The notes beneath the pieces were generated by a model. The model saw only the letters and a list, made by a program, of their open reading frames with translations, searched no databases and had not been told where the DNA came from. A stretch of DNA of 64,000 nt from Acidobacteriota bacterium. Lineage in GTDB: Bacteria; Acidobacteriota; Terriglobia; Acidiferrales; UBA7541. Positions within the stretch are counted from its first letter, which is position 1, and every line of letters starts with the position of its first letter. The stretch spans positions 248,001-312,000 of the forward strand of contig QHYH01000084.1 of NCBI GenBank assembly GCA_003223215.1. The letters are read 5' to 3'. A program made the position numbers and the translations under genes. This document shows, piece after piece, positions 26,201-34,829 of the stretch.

Positions 26201-27820
26201 ATGACGGGACTCGCAAGGACTCGTTCGAGCGATTCATTCCAGCCCTTCTTGTCAAGAGTCGTTTGTCTGGGCGGCGTTTTGCTCCTTTGTGCCCCTTGGG
26301 CCTGGGCGCAAACCAAAACCCGGCATTCCGCCACCGCCCAGGCCGAAGGGGAGCGTCGCGGTACGCTCAACTTGGAAGCGGCGCGAACAAATCCCCTCGA
26401 ACTCCGTAACTTCCTCAAGAAAATGCCCAAGGGCGCGGACCTACACAATCATTTGAGCGGCGCTGTCTACGCGGAATCCTGGATCCGTGCCGCGGCGGAA
26501 GATCATCTGTGCGTGAACCTCGCATCTCTTTCGTTCGCAAAACCGCAGGCGCGGTCCGAAAAGGATTCGAACGAAACAAACTGTGGAAGCGGTACAGTCG
26601 CCGCCGCACACGCCTATGAGGATCAGCATCTGTTCGACGCATTGATCGACGCCTTCTCCATGCGCGGTTTCGTTCCGTCGCCCGGCGTAACGGGACACGA
26701 CCATTTCTTCGATGCGTTCGCAAAGTTCGGCGGCACCGATCATCGTCACCTGGGCGAGTGGCTCGACGAAGTCGCCTTCCGCGCGAATGCGCAGAACGAA
26801 CAATATCTCGAATTGATGCATACGCCGGAATTTGCCCACGCCGCCGCCATCGCGTCGCAAATCGGCTGGCAGCAAGACTTTGCCCAGTTTCGCGACACGT
26901 TATTGGCGCACGGCTTGCGCGACGAGGTCGCTACTGCAACGAACGCCCTGAACGAGGCGGAAACTCTTCGGCAAAAACGCGAACATTGCGGACAACCGGA
27001 CGCCGCCTCGGCTTGCCGGGTCCAGATTCGTTATCTGTGTCAAGTTCTACGCGGCTTTTCCAAGCAGCAAGTATTTGCGCAAACACTGCTTTGCTTTGAA
27101 ACGGCCATGTCTGATCCGCGCTTCGTGGGCGTTAATTTTGTCATGCCTGAGGATGGATACATTTCCATGTCCGATTACGCGCTGCACATGCGCATAATTG
27201 CGTTTCTACACCAATTTTACCCAAAGGTTCGCTTGACCCTGCACGCGGGCGAATTGGCGCCCGGCCTCGTGCCGTATGAAGGCCTCTGTTGCCACATTCG
27301 CCTCGCCGTCGAGGAAGCCCAGGCCGAGCGCATCGGACACGGCGTGGACGTGATGTACGAAGATCGTCCTCACGAATTGCTCAAGGAAATGGCGCGCAAA
27401 CACATCCTGGTGGAAATCAGTCTCACGAGTAACGACTTAATCCTCGGCATAAGCGGAAAAGATCATCCCTTTCCGCTGTATCGCCAGTTTGGCGTGCCTG
27501 TCGCGCTTGCCACCGACGACGAAGGCGTCTCGCGCATCGACCTGACTCACGAATATGTGCGGGCTGTGCAAGCGTATGGACTCAACTACCGCGATCTCAA
27601 GCACATCGTACGCACAAGCATCGAACACAGTTTTCTCCCCGGCGAAAGCTTGTGGCGCGCGCACGACAACTTCACGGCGGTCATATCTGCTTGCGGGAAA
27701 GACTCTCTGGGAAATGACAAGCCCTCTTCGTCGTGCGCTGCTTTCCTGGAGTCCAGCGAAAAAGCGGCGCAGCAATGGGAACTCGAACGCCGCTTCCGCA
27801 AATTTGAATTCGAATTGTAA
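26201..27820 (+). CDS. Secreted adenosine deaminase-like amidohydrolase
   Basis: The 539-residue protein starts at ATG 26201, with an AAGAGGAAAAG RBS. Residues 1-36 are a signal peptide (VVCLGGVLLLCAPWAWAQ). The metal and active-site signatures of adenosine deaminase are complete: GADLHNHLSGA (His82 and His84), LTLHAGELAPG, ERIGHGVDV, ISLTSNDLILG and ALATDDEGVSR. At 539 residues with an inserted region after the first motif it resembles the exported ADGF/CECR1-like branch rather than the ~340-residue cytosolic enzyme. It would turn extracellular adenosine into inosine. The gene is divergent from the NCS2 permease, 117 bases apart, suggesting joint control of purine scavenging. Confidence 0.9.
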   Translation: MTGLARTRSSDSFQPFLSRVVCLGGVLLLCAPWAWAQTKTRHSATAQAEGERRGTLNLEAARTNPLELRNFLKKMPKGADLHNHLSGAVYAESWIRAAAEDHLCVNLASLSFAKPQARSEKDSNETNCGSGTVAAAHAYEDQHLFDALIDAFSMRGFVPSPGVTGHDHFFDAFAKFGGTDHRHLGEWLDEVAFRANAQNEQYLELMHTPEFAHAAAIASQIGWQQDFAQFRDTLLAHGLRDEVATATNALNEAETLRQKREHCGQPDAASACRVQIRYLCQVLRGFSKQQVFAQTLLCFETAMSDPRFVGVNFVMPEDGYISMSDYALHMRIIAFLHQFYPKVRLTLHAGELAPGLVPYEGLCCHIRLAVEEAQAERIGHGVDVMYEDRPHELLKEMARKHILVEISLTSNDLILGISGKDHPFPLYRQFGVPVALATDDEGVSRIDLTHEYVRAVQAYGLNYRDLKHIVRTSIEHSFLPGESLWRAHDNFTAVISACGKDSLGNDKPSSSCAAFLESSEKAAQQWELERRFRKFEFEL

Positions 27821-27972
27821 ATTGGTTTTCTTTTGCCTCTCTCGATAAACTGCCTCTCCCGAAGCTCTCTTGCGAGAGTCTCTCCTTCCTGAGGAGAATA
27901 GCCAAGGCAAACAATCCCCTGACAGCGGACATCTTAGTTGGCGTCAAACCGCGAGAGGGGGGCCCTTCCGGT

Positions 27973-29011
27973 ATGAACTGCAGGACCGCATTCGTGGGTT
28001 TGTTGACCATCCTCAGCTTTCCGTCCTGCCTGCGGGCCCAAACCGCTTCGATAGCGGGCTCAATCACCGACAGCACAGGCGCGGCGGTGTCGAACGTGAA
28101 GATCACCGCCCAGAATGTCGATACGGGTGTAGCGCAAACTGCTCAAAGGGATGAGTCTGGCGTGTACCGGATGACCAATCTGAATCCCGGCATCTACGAC
28201 ATCACCATCGAGCATCCCAGTTTCAAGGCAGCTTTCAAGACCCGAGTTTTCACGTGCACCAGCCAAGGGCAATCGGCAAATGTGGATGTAGGCACGCCCA
28301 ACGCTCCAAACAACGGCACGAATTTTGGCGCCGGACGTTTGCCGCGCGATCCCATCAGGCTGATACGGTCGAGAGTGCACAATCATGCAGCAAATCCTTG
28401 CCGTTTACCCAGACCCGAACGGGACGATCCTCGACGGTGCGCGGCCTCCTGCACTTCCTGAGTCACTCACGCGCAAACGCCAACAACGTCACCGGGCGCA
28501 TCGACCATGATTTTTCCGAGCAGGCTGTCCTATCGCTCCGATACACCTTCAATCAGTATTCCGACTCCAATTATCAGCACGAAGACTTTCTCCCCGGCAT
28601 CGGCGGGGTTTCCACGCTGCATCACAATCACAACTTTACCGCTCGTTTGACCTCTACGGCCGCGCGTGGACTTATCAATGAGCTTCATCTCGCTTTCAAT
28701 CGCCTGGAATTCCCGCTGACGTGCACGTTCCGCCGTTTGGTTCTGGCGGCAATCTGGGCCGCAACCACCTCTGCGGGCCTGGCATCAACAACTTCGATGT
28801 GATCGTGGGTAAGCATGTAGGAATTCACGAGCGCCTGAAACTCGACATGCGCTTCGAATTCTACAATCTCTTCAACCGCGTGCAGTTCAGTCAGCCCGAC
28901 AATCTTATGGCCGACACGATCCTCTTCGGTCACTCCACTGCGGAGACGTTCCGGCCCGACTTTACCACTGGCGCGCGTCAGATTCAGTTGGGCATGAGGC
29001 TCAGCTTCTAA
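27973..29011 (+). pseudogene. Decayed Oar-like TonB-dependent receptor
   Basis: Three blocks of one outer-membrane receptor remain in different frames. The first (27973-28350) has a signal peptide and a carboxypeptidase-regulatory-like domain (TASIAGSITDSTGAAVSNVK, then GVYRMTNLNPGIYDITIEHP). The second (about 28420-28710) is barrel sequence (NNVTGRIDHDFSEQAVLSLR). The third (about 28730-29011) is the C-terminus, with RFEFYNLFNRVQFSQPDN and ending in the outer-membrane signature LGMRLSF. A complete Oar-like receptor has ~1000-1200 residues; the plug and most strands are missing, so deletions accompany the frame changes. The family imports or senses polymers in Acidobacteria. No product expected. 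Confidence 0.85.
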
Positions 29012-29018
29012 AAAACAC

Positions 29019-30347
29019 CTATCTGCCGTCCCCTCGATCTCCCAGCGCTTCCACTTTCGTCACCGAGTCGGTAGCTGCGGTGCCCGTGATCAGCCGTGCG
29101 CCCCGGCTGAACGTAAGATACTCGAATCCCCACTGAATGAAAACCAGCACGCGGCTTTGGAATTCTACGATGTACATCAAGTGGACAAAAAGCCAGATGA
29201 GCCAGGCGGGCCACCCGGAGATATGCACGCCAAAAATATTGGCGACCGCCGCAGCTCGTCCGATGACCGCCAAATCGCCTTTGTTGCAATAATGAAACGG
29301 GCGAACCTGCGGCTTCCCTTCCAGGCGCGCTCGAATCGTCTTCGCCGCGTAGGCTCCGCCTTGCATGGCCACTTGCGCGACTCCCGGCAACGGCTTCCCC
29401 TTTTCCTCTTCGGCATGCGCCAGATCGCCAATAATAAAGATGTCCGGATAATTCGGAATCGTCAGGTCTCGCTGCACCTTTATGCGCCCGCTGCGGTCGG
29501 TTTCCGCTCTGGTGCGTCGCGCAAGTTTTTCGCCGAAAGGCGTGCTCGTCACGCCGCCGGCCCACAGCACGGTCCTTGCGGCGAGCGACTCGGTGGATTC
29601 CCCGCGCTTGAACGTTACGCCTTCGGCACCAATTTGCGACACCATCACGCCTTTGATGACTTCCACACCCAGCCGCGTGAGCAGTTTCTCGGCTTTCGCC
29701 GACAAATCCTCCGGATATGCCCCCAACACGCGCGGCGCGCCTTCCAGCAACAGGATGCGCGCCTCCTGCGGTCGAATCTTCCGAAAATCGTGCCGCAACG
29801 TCTCGCGCGCAATTTCCGCAAGCGCCCCGGAAAGCTCTAGGCCGGTGGCCCCTGCGCCGACGATGACAAAGGTCAACCAGGCCCGCGCCTCCTCCTCCGT
29901 CGCCGCCCGCTCGGCACGCTCGAACGCATACAGAATCTTGTGCCGGATGGCCGTGGCTTCTTCGACCGACTTCAGGCTCGGCGCCCATTGCCGCCACGAA
30001 TCATTTCCGTAGTAGGACGTTTGCGAACCGGTGGCCACGATCAACGAGTCGTACGCGTAGGTGTCCCCGTCGCGCAGGATCACGCGCTTCGCCTGGGGAT
30101 CCACATCCACGGCCTCGCCGAGAAGCACCGAAGCATTTTTCTGTCGTCTCAGTACGCTCCGCAGCGGCGCCGCAATTTCTCCAGGCGAAAGCGATCCGGT
30201 AGCCACCTGATACAGCAGCGGCTGAAACAAATGGAAATTCCTGCGGTCGATCAGCGTAACTTCCACCGACGCCCGCTTCAGTTTCTGCGCGGCCGCCAGT
30301 CCGCCAAATCCTCCGCCGAGAATCACCACTTTATGTTTTGGCGCCAT
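29019..30347 (-). CDS. ndh: Type II NADH dehydrogenase (NDH-2)
   Basis: This 442-residue flavoprotein has two Rossmann motifs: VVILGGGFGGLAAAQKLKRA at the N-terminus for FAD and FVIVGAGATGLELSGALAEI near residue 165 for NADH. Other NDH-2 signatures are NFHLFQPLLYQVATGSLSPG, VLWAGGVTSTPFGE and the FAD-contacting IFIIGDLAH. A C-terminal hydrophobic, amphipathic region (WPAWLIWLFVHLMYIVEFQS) matches the membrane-anchoring segment. It passes electrons from NADH to quinone without pumping protons. ATG 30347 is the likely start. It is transcribed alone and converges on the dead TonB receptor 8 bases away, so its terminator must lie inside that remnant. Confidence 0.93.
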   Translation of the reverse strand: MAPKHKVVILGGGFGGLAAAQKLKRASVEVTLIDRRNFHLFQPLLYQVATGSLSPGEIAAPLRSVLRRQKNASVLLGEAVDVDPQAKRVILRDGDTYAYDSLIVATGSQTSYYGNDSWRQWAPSLKSVEEATAIRHKILYAFERAERAATEEEARAWLTFVIVGAGATGLELSGALAEIARETLRHDFRKIRPQEARILLLEGAPRVLGAYPEDLSAKAEKLLTRLGVEVIKGVMVSQIGAEGVTFKRGESTESLAARTVLWAGGVTSTPFGEKLARRTRAETDRSGRIKVQRDLTIPNYPDIFIIGDLAHAEEEKGKPLPGVAQVAMQGGAYAAKTIRARLEGKPQVRPFHYCNKGDLAVIGRAAAVANIFGVHISGWPAWLIWLFVHLMYIVEFQSRVLVFIQWGFEYLTFSRGARLITGTAATDSVTKVEALGDRGDGR

Positions 30348-30400
30348 TTCCCCGCCTCAGCGCAACCCCATTCGAAAGAACATCATCTCATTTACCGTGA

Positions 30401-31204
30401 TTGCTTTGCCTCTCACACGCAGGAACCCCTCGTGCGGCTTCCGGTTTGAATCTTCTTTCGCCGGCGCTTCCGCTGGCGTTCGGCGCCACGGCCTGCGCGG
30501 TGCGCCCTGTTACCGAGCGCCACGACTGGCCTTCTGTTCCGCCCGCGTCGCTCGGGACCCTGAAGCAACCTGTGATCGTTGTTGGCTTCGTCGGAGGCCT
30601 AGTGAAGCATGACGACCCCATCCACTGCGAAGTGAAACTCGCCGCGCATCTCCGCACCGAATATTCCGCCGGCGTGTACGTCCAGACCTTCGAGAATCGC
30701 CATCGCGAAGAAGCCATGCACGCGATTCTCACACAATTGGGCGCCGATCGTTCCGGGCTGCTGTCAGAAAACCAGAAGCGGCAGGCACGCATCATTCTGT
30801 GTGGTCAAAGCCGGGGCGGTTCGGCAATGGTCGAGATTGCCCGCGAACTCGGGAAGCACGGAACTCCCGTTCTTCTTACCGTTCAAGTCGACGGCGTGAA
30901 GTGTTTCGGCGCGGATGATGGCGTGATTCCTCCAAACGTAGCTCGCGCAGCGAACTTCTATCAGCCCGACCGCATGGTCCGTGGGCGGGAGGAAACCCGC
31001 GCCGCCGATCCCTCGAAAACGCAAATCCTTGGAAATTTTCGTTTCGATTACAAGGAACACCCGATTCATTGTCCCGAGTACCCTTGGTACGATCGGACCC
31101 TTGCGAAGACGCACACAGAGATTGCTTGCCGCCTTGCCACCTGGTCTCGAGCCGAAGCGCTCATCCGGCAGCAGATTTCGCCGGCGAGCGCGAAGCAGGA
31201 TTGA
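30401..31204 (+). CDS. Alpha/beta-hydrolase-like exported protein
   Basis: Up to 267 residues from TTG 30401, which directly follows an in-frame TGA; a later TTG (LNLLSPALPLAFGATAC) would give a shorter lipoprotein-like signal ending in ATAC. The nucleophile elbow is GQSRGG in IILCGQSRGGSAMVEIAREL, with Ser in G-x-S-x-G. Preceding text VIVVGFVGGLVKHDDPIHCE fits the oxyanion strand. Later parts (NFYQPDRMVRGREETRAADP, HCPEYPWYDRTLAKTHTEIA) give no clear family, but a His near the end could complete a triad. Substrate unknown. The next gene starts 4 bases after its stop, so it heads a three-gene operon. Confidence 0.65.
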   Translation: MLCLSHAGTPRAASGLNLLSPALPLAFGATACAVRPVTERHDWPSVPPASLGTLKQPVIVVGFVGGLVKHDDPIHCEVKLAAHLRTEYSAGVYVQTFENRHREEAMHAILTQLGADRSGLLSENQKRQARIILCGQSRGGSAMVEIARELGKHGTPVLLTVQVDGVKCFGADDGVIPPNVARAANFYQPDRMVRGREETRAADPSKTQILGNFRFDYKEHPIHCPEYPWYDRTLAKTHTEIACRLATWSRAEALIRQQISPASAKQD

Positions 31205-31208
31205 GTTT

Positions 31209-31571
31209 ATGGCTACATCTGAACCGGCGAGTCGAACTTTACTTGAAAGAAATACCCTCCGCTTCTTGTGTTCGGTCCTGATTCAGGGGGGAACGCGCGG
31301 GGAAATCTGCCGGTTGCTTGATCCCGGAGTTTTTCAGGATCCTCTGCGCCGCGTCGTCTTCGAGGAGATTCGCCAGCTGGGCTCGATCGATTCCCGCCGC
31401 TTGCGCGAGCTTCTTCCCGCCCGCGTCACCACTCGCGGTTTTCCCGACTTCGACCTCCACGCCTTCCTGGCCCCCCAGGAAGTCAGCGAAAAAGAAATCG
31501 ACCAGCTTTTTGAAAGCGCCCTGCAGCTTCTCGATCTGAGCCATCCGGGCGAAGAAAATATCAGGGACTAG
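31209..31571 (+). CDS. Hypothetical protein of 120 residues
   Basis: ATG 31209 starts 4 bases after the previous stop. The sequence (LERNTLRFLCSVLIQGGTRG, then FQDPLRRVVFEEIRQLG) is a compact all-helical domain; its pattern of 'L..L.........F.DP..R.VF..I..L' resembles the helical N-domain of DnaB or the C-domain of DnaG, but it is far too short to be either. It has no membrane helix and no signal. It lies between a hydrolase and a CPBP-like membrane protein, 7 bases before the latter, and should be cotranscribed. Function unknown. Confidence 0.65.
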   Translation: MATSEPASRTLLERNTLRFLCSVLIQGGTRGEICRLLDPGVFQDPLRRVVFEEIRQLGSIDSRRLRELLPARVTTRGFPDFDLHAFLAPQEVSEKEIDQLFESALQLLDLSHPGEENIRD

Positions 31572-31578
31572 CCGCGCG

Positions 31579-32220
31579 ATGACGCAAAAAACTTCACCGC
31601 TCTTGCCTCTCATCGAAGCTCTTGCCTTCGCCGCCTTTGCCGGCTGGTTCATCTGGCGGCTTCAGGAGGCCTCTCGATATGCTTGGATGGCGTTCCCCAT
31701 TTGGCTGATGGCCAGCTTCGCGGCGAACCAGGACACGCCGCGATCGCTTGGATGGCGCGCCGACAATTTGTGGAACGCAACGAAACGCTCGTCACTCATC
31801 CTTCTTCCCTGCGCCATCGCCATCGCCGTTACGGGTTTGTTTCTCGGCGGGCGTCACTCGCTCCCTCACGTCATCCTTCCCGGGCGCTTCCTCGGCTACA
31901 TGTCTTTCTGTTTGGTGCAACAAATCGGCTTAAATTCTCTCGTCACCAATCGTTTGCTCGCCGCCGTATCGAGCCCCGTTACGGTTTCTCTTATCGCCGG
32001 CGCGCTCTTTGCCTTGCTCCACTGGCCCAATCCCGTCCTCGTCCCGCTCACTCTGATTGGCGGCGCCTTAATGGCATGGTTGTTCGGTAAGCAACGCAAC
32101 ATTCTTCCGCTTACTTTGTGGCAATCGGTTCTCGGGTCGCTGGTGTGGTGGGCCTTTCCGATCGCCTGGCATCACAGCATGCGCGTCGGACCGGGCTTCT
32201 ATCGATTCCATGCGCCGTGA
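31579..32220 (+). CDS. CPBP-type intramembrane protein with altered active site
   Basis: The 213-residue protein has about six or seven hydrophobic helices. The layout matches CPBP (CAAX/abortive-infection) intramembrane proteases: motif 1 region CLVQQIGLNSLVTNRL and motif 2 region ALFALLHWPNPVLVPLTLIG with the expected His. In active members motif 1 carries Glu-Glu and an Arg (EExxxR); here the pair is Gln-Gln, with an Arg nine residues later. It may therefore be a non-catalytic relative, or the family may tolerate this change. It is the last gene of the hydrolase operon. No substrate is evident. Confidence 0.7.
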   Translation: MTQKTSPLLPLIEALAFAAFAGWFIWRLQEASRYAWMAFPIWLMASFAANQDTPRSLGWRADNLWNATKRSSLILLPCAIAIAVTGLFLGGRHSLPHVILPGRFLGYMSFCLVQQIGLNSLVTNRLLAAVSSPVTVSLIAGALFALLHWPNPVLVPLTLIGGALMAWLFGKQRNILPLTLWQSVLGSLVWWAFPIAWHHSMRVGPGFYRFHAP

Positions 32221-32346
32221 AGCGCGGCGTTCATTCCTTTCCCCACTAGGCCATAATGCCTCTTTTGCTTGACACGAAATTGCGCTAAACAGGGCGTCTG
32301 GCAATTCAACTGAACGAGAATGAGTTGCTCAAGGAAAGTGAGTCTC

Positions 32347-33360
32347 ATGAGCACAGCTGTTTCGTTCGAGGCCGCGAACTATCAGCCGCCGGCGTGGGAG
32401 GCCATTTCCCGGGCGCATGCTCTGATCGCCCCGCGGATTCACCGCACGCCCATTTTCACTTCTACTTCACTCGACACACTGGCCGGAGCCCGTTTCTTCT
32501 TCAAATGCGAGAACCTGCAGAAGACCGGCTCCTTCAAGATTCGTGGCGCCGCCAACTCCATTCTGTCGCTTTCCTCTGAGCAAGCCGCCCGCGGCATCGT
32601 TACGCAGTCGAGCGGCAATCACGGTGCGGCGGTGGCCTGTGCCGCAGCCTGGCGCGGCGTGCCCGCTTATATCGTCATGCCGAAAAACGCGCCGAGAGTG
32701 AAAATCCAGGCTATCCAAGTCTACGGCGGCAAAATCACCTTTTGTGAGCCCAAGGTTTCCTCGCGCAAGGAAGTCTGTGACCGTGTGCAGGAGGAGACTG
32801 GCGCCTATCTGGTTCATCCGTATGACGACGACCGCATCATCGCCGGCCAAGCCACAGCCGCCAAAGAGTTTCTCGAAGAAATACCAGACCTCGACGCTGT
32901 GTTCGCTCCCGTCAGCGGTGGCGGACTGCTCAGCGGAACCTGCCTCGGCGCAAAAGGCATTCGAAAGGACATTCGAATCATTGGCTGTGAGCCTGCCCGC
33001 GCCGACGACGCCTACCGCTCTCTCACTACCGGAACGCTCGAATCCCTCGAGTCGAGCGACACCATCGCCGACGGGTTGCGCGCTTCCCTTTCTCCGCGCA
33101 CTTTCGCGATCTTGCGCAAGCATGTGGACCGCATCCTGCTCGTCAGCGAAGAAGAAATTATCGCGACCGCCCGCCTGGTCTGGGAGCGTATGAAAATCAT
33201 CGTCGAGCCCTCCAGCTCCGTGGCGCTTGCTCCCCTGCTCAAGCCCGCTGCCGTCAAGTCTCTCAACCTGCCGCCTCGCTCCGACGGCAAGCCGCCCAAG
33301 CTCGGCGTCATCTTCTCGGGCGGAAACGTCGATCTCAACGCCCTGCCCTGGCTGCCCTAG
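32347..33360 (+). CDS. Serine/threonine dehydratase-type PLP enzyme (threonine dehydratase or serine racemase family)
   Basis: 337 residues from ATG 32347, with AAGGAAAG upstream. It is a fold-type II PLP enzyme: KTGSFKIRGAAN carries the Schiff-base Lys64, SSGNHGAAVACAAAWRGVPA is the substrate-carboxylate loop, and APVSGGGLLSGTCLGAKGIR is the phosphate-binding glycine loop. KIIVEPSSSVALAPLL and VIFSGGNVDL are standard C-terminal elements. There is no ACT regulatory domain, so it resembles the catabolic threonine dehydratase and serine racemase group (about 320-340 residues) rather than biosynthetic IlvA. It would deaminate L-Thr or L-Ser, or racemise Ser. It stands alone, 127 bases after the CPBP gene. 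Confidence 0.9.
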   Translation: MSTAVSFEAANYQPPAWEAISRAHALIAPRIHRTPIFTSTSLDTLAGARFFFKCENLQKTGSFKIRGAANSILSLSSEQAARGIVTQSSGNHGAAVACAAAWRGVPAYIVMPKNAPRVKIQAIQVYGGKITFCEPKVSSRKEVCDRVQEETGAYLVHPYDDDRIIAGQATAAKEFLEEIPDLDAVFAPVSGGGLLSGTCLGAKGIRKDIRIIGCEPARADDAYRSLTTGTLESLESSDTIADGLRASLSPRTFAILRKHVDRILLVSEEEIIATARLVWERMKIIVEPSSSVALAPLLKPAAVKSLNLPPRSDGKPPKLGVIFSGGNVDLNALPWLP

Positions 33361-33596
33361 CACACTCGGACAGCATTCCGACGCAATCGGCAGGCGCCAC
33401 TGGCCGTCAACCGGCACTCCGTCTTCCTGGACGACGGGAAAATTTCCGCCCATGATGGTTATCTCCGTGGATGGAATGTGCAAAAGGCAACCGAACGGCA
33501 GGGCAAGACCCCTGCTTTCCCATTGAGAACTAATGACTTAGCAGACTAGGTGCTTTGGCTTCTCGCTTGCTCAAGATTATCCCCGGTTGGCTTCAC

Positions 33597-33794
33597 ATGA
33601 ACGGACACGTGCACGATCGCGTCGACGAGCATCGCGCGGCGGTGCTCTTGGGACTGCCTGAATCGGACCTTCGCCGCTACTCCCGAGCCTCCGGTTTGGG
33701 TCACGTGGAGAACGACGACAAGGGCCAGAGGGTCGTCTTTACCTACGAGGAATTGCGCCAGATCTGTTTGCTGGTGGCACAGTCTTCGAAATAA
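33597..33794 (+). CDS. Small hypothetical protein, possible MerR-like DNA-binding domain
   Basis: 65 residues from ATG 33597 (or 80 from an earlier TTG at 33555). It reads HDRVDEHRAAVLLGLPESDL, then RRYSRASGLGHVEND and a final FTYEELRQICLLVAQ. An early helix, a short turn 'LGLPESDLRRYS' and 'FTYEELRQI' at the end follow the plan of a one-domain MerR/excisionase-like winged helix (A-x-x-L-G-L...; F/Y-T-x-E-E-L). Start site and function are uncertain. Nothing nearby suggests a target. Confidence 0.5.
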   Translation: MNGHVHDRVDEHRAAVLLGLPESDLRRYSRASGLGHVENDDKGQRVVFTYEELRQICLLVAQSSK

Positions 33795-34014
33795 CCGCGC
33801 AGGGTTTTGTTTTGACGGGACTTTTGCTTCCCCCCTGTAGTACTCGCCTCGGCTCCGGGCGTCTACCCCCACAGATGCCCGGGGCCCTCTCCTTCCAAAG
33901 GGCATCACTTTTTTCAGCGGCCTCAATTGAAAACAGGAAGCTTTCGGCTCGAGGAAAAACGAGGGAAAGGCGCCACCGCGGTTTGCCGGAGAATCCGCTC
34001 TTGGTAGACCGAAG

Positions 34015-34266
34015 CTATTTCTCTTTAAGCTTCAACTTGCCTTCCGCCTTGTTTTCTTCGAGAAATTTGCGGAGGTCGGGAGACGCGTCGAGAAGCCGGA
34101 CCCACTGCTCGTAATACAGCGTCACGGGAAAGCGCCCGAGGCCATAGACACTGACGCCGCCTTTTTCGCCCACGCGAAATTCCAGCGAGCCGGTCCGGCG
34201 GATAGGGCCTTTCTTTTCCAATTCGGCGACGCGGGCCTTGAGTTCTTCATAGCTTGGCTCCGACAT
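34015..34266 (-). CDS. Conserved small hypothetical protein, 83 residues
   Basis: The sequence starts with a coiled-coil-like helix (SYEELKARVAELEKKGPIRR), continues with a small beta-rich region (LEFRVGEKGGVSVYGLGRFP) and ends in VTLYYEQWVRLLDASPDLRK with a Lys/Glu-rich tail. The codon pattern is clean and the ATG is preceded by GGAGG (CCTCC on the plus strand), so I believe it is real. I have the impression that such short proteins recur in Acidobacteria, but I cannot name a domain. Cytoplasmic, function unknown. Confidence 0.6.
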   Translation of the reverse strand: MSEPSYEELKARVAELEKKGPIRRTGSLEFRVGEKGGVSVYGLGRFPVTLYYEQWVRLLDASPDLRKFLEENKAEGKLKLKEK

Positions 34267-34366
34267 ATGGCCTCCAGGTGAGGATTAAGCAAGCTCGGAT
34301 TATACAATGACTCATACGTTTCTACGGCGCGCCATCAACGCCTCGAACTTGCACCATACAAGCTGC

Positions 34367-34690
34367 TCAAAACTGGGCGGGCCCCAGGGCAGAAAGCGGC
34401 AACACCACGAAATACATGAACAGGAACAAGTTCGCCGTTAGAGCCGTCCGCACAGAACCGCGTGCTCAACCATTACGCGGACCACCCGGCTCGCAAGGTA
34501 CTAAACCGCTGCGGCCATAAATGCGATGGTGAAATGAAAGATCGGCGCGAGCACGGCGGACGTCCAACCCATCTCGCTGGAGCGGGATCAAAAACTCCTC
34601 CGGCAATGGGCCGCAAGATGCGAAACGGTTTCGCTCCCAGGAGTCCAAACCCGATAAAGGCCAGGGTGATATCAAGGATCCCTCAATGCT
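34367..34690 (-). pseudogene. Remnant of a small four-helix membrane protein
   Basis: Four pieces of one hydrophobic protein can be read on the minus strand. ILDITLAFIGFGLLGAKPFR and ILRPIAGGV come first (about 34590-34680), then WTSAVLAPIFHFTIAFMAAA, then an in-frame TAG where Tyr is expected, then YLASRVVRVMVEHAVLCG, then in another frame LFLFMYFVVLPLSALG to the TGA at 34367. This order (an 'LRxIAxGxLG' helix, an 'HFxIAFxAAAVYYLASR' helix and a final 'FMxFVVxPLSA' helix) matches a family of small bacterial membrane proteins of the DUF1440 kind. At least two frame changes and one nonsense codon make it dead. Confidence 0.6.
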
Positions 34691-34829
34691 ATCCGCCCGA
34701 GGAAATTGCCGCCATTGCGCGCTCCGGCGCCCCGCCAGCCTGCTCGGAACTCGCCGGCCGGACCCGACTCTCCCTGCGGTCTTGCCTTGGTGAAAGATGA
34801 TCTCGTTTTGTTATTTGTCGAACCATGAC

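Noticed and set aside
29008-29997. 329-codon frame overlapping the NADH dehydrogenase gene on the same strand
   Set aside because: Gly/Arg-rich out-of-frame reading of ndh; the overlapping frame holds both Rossmann motifs.
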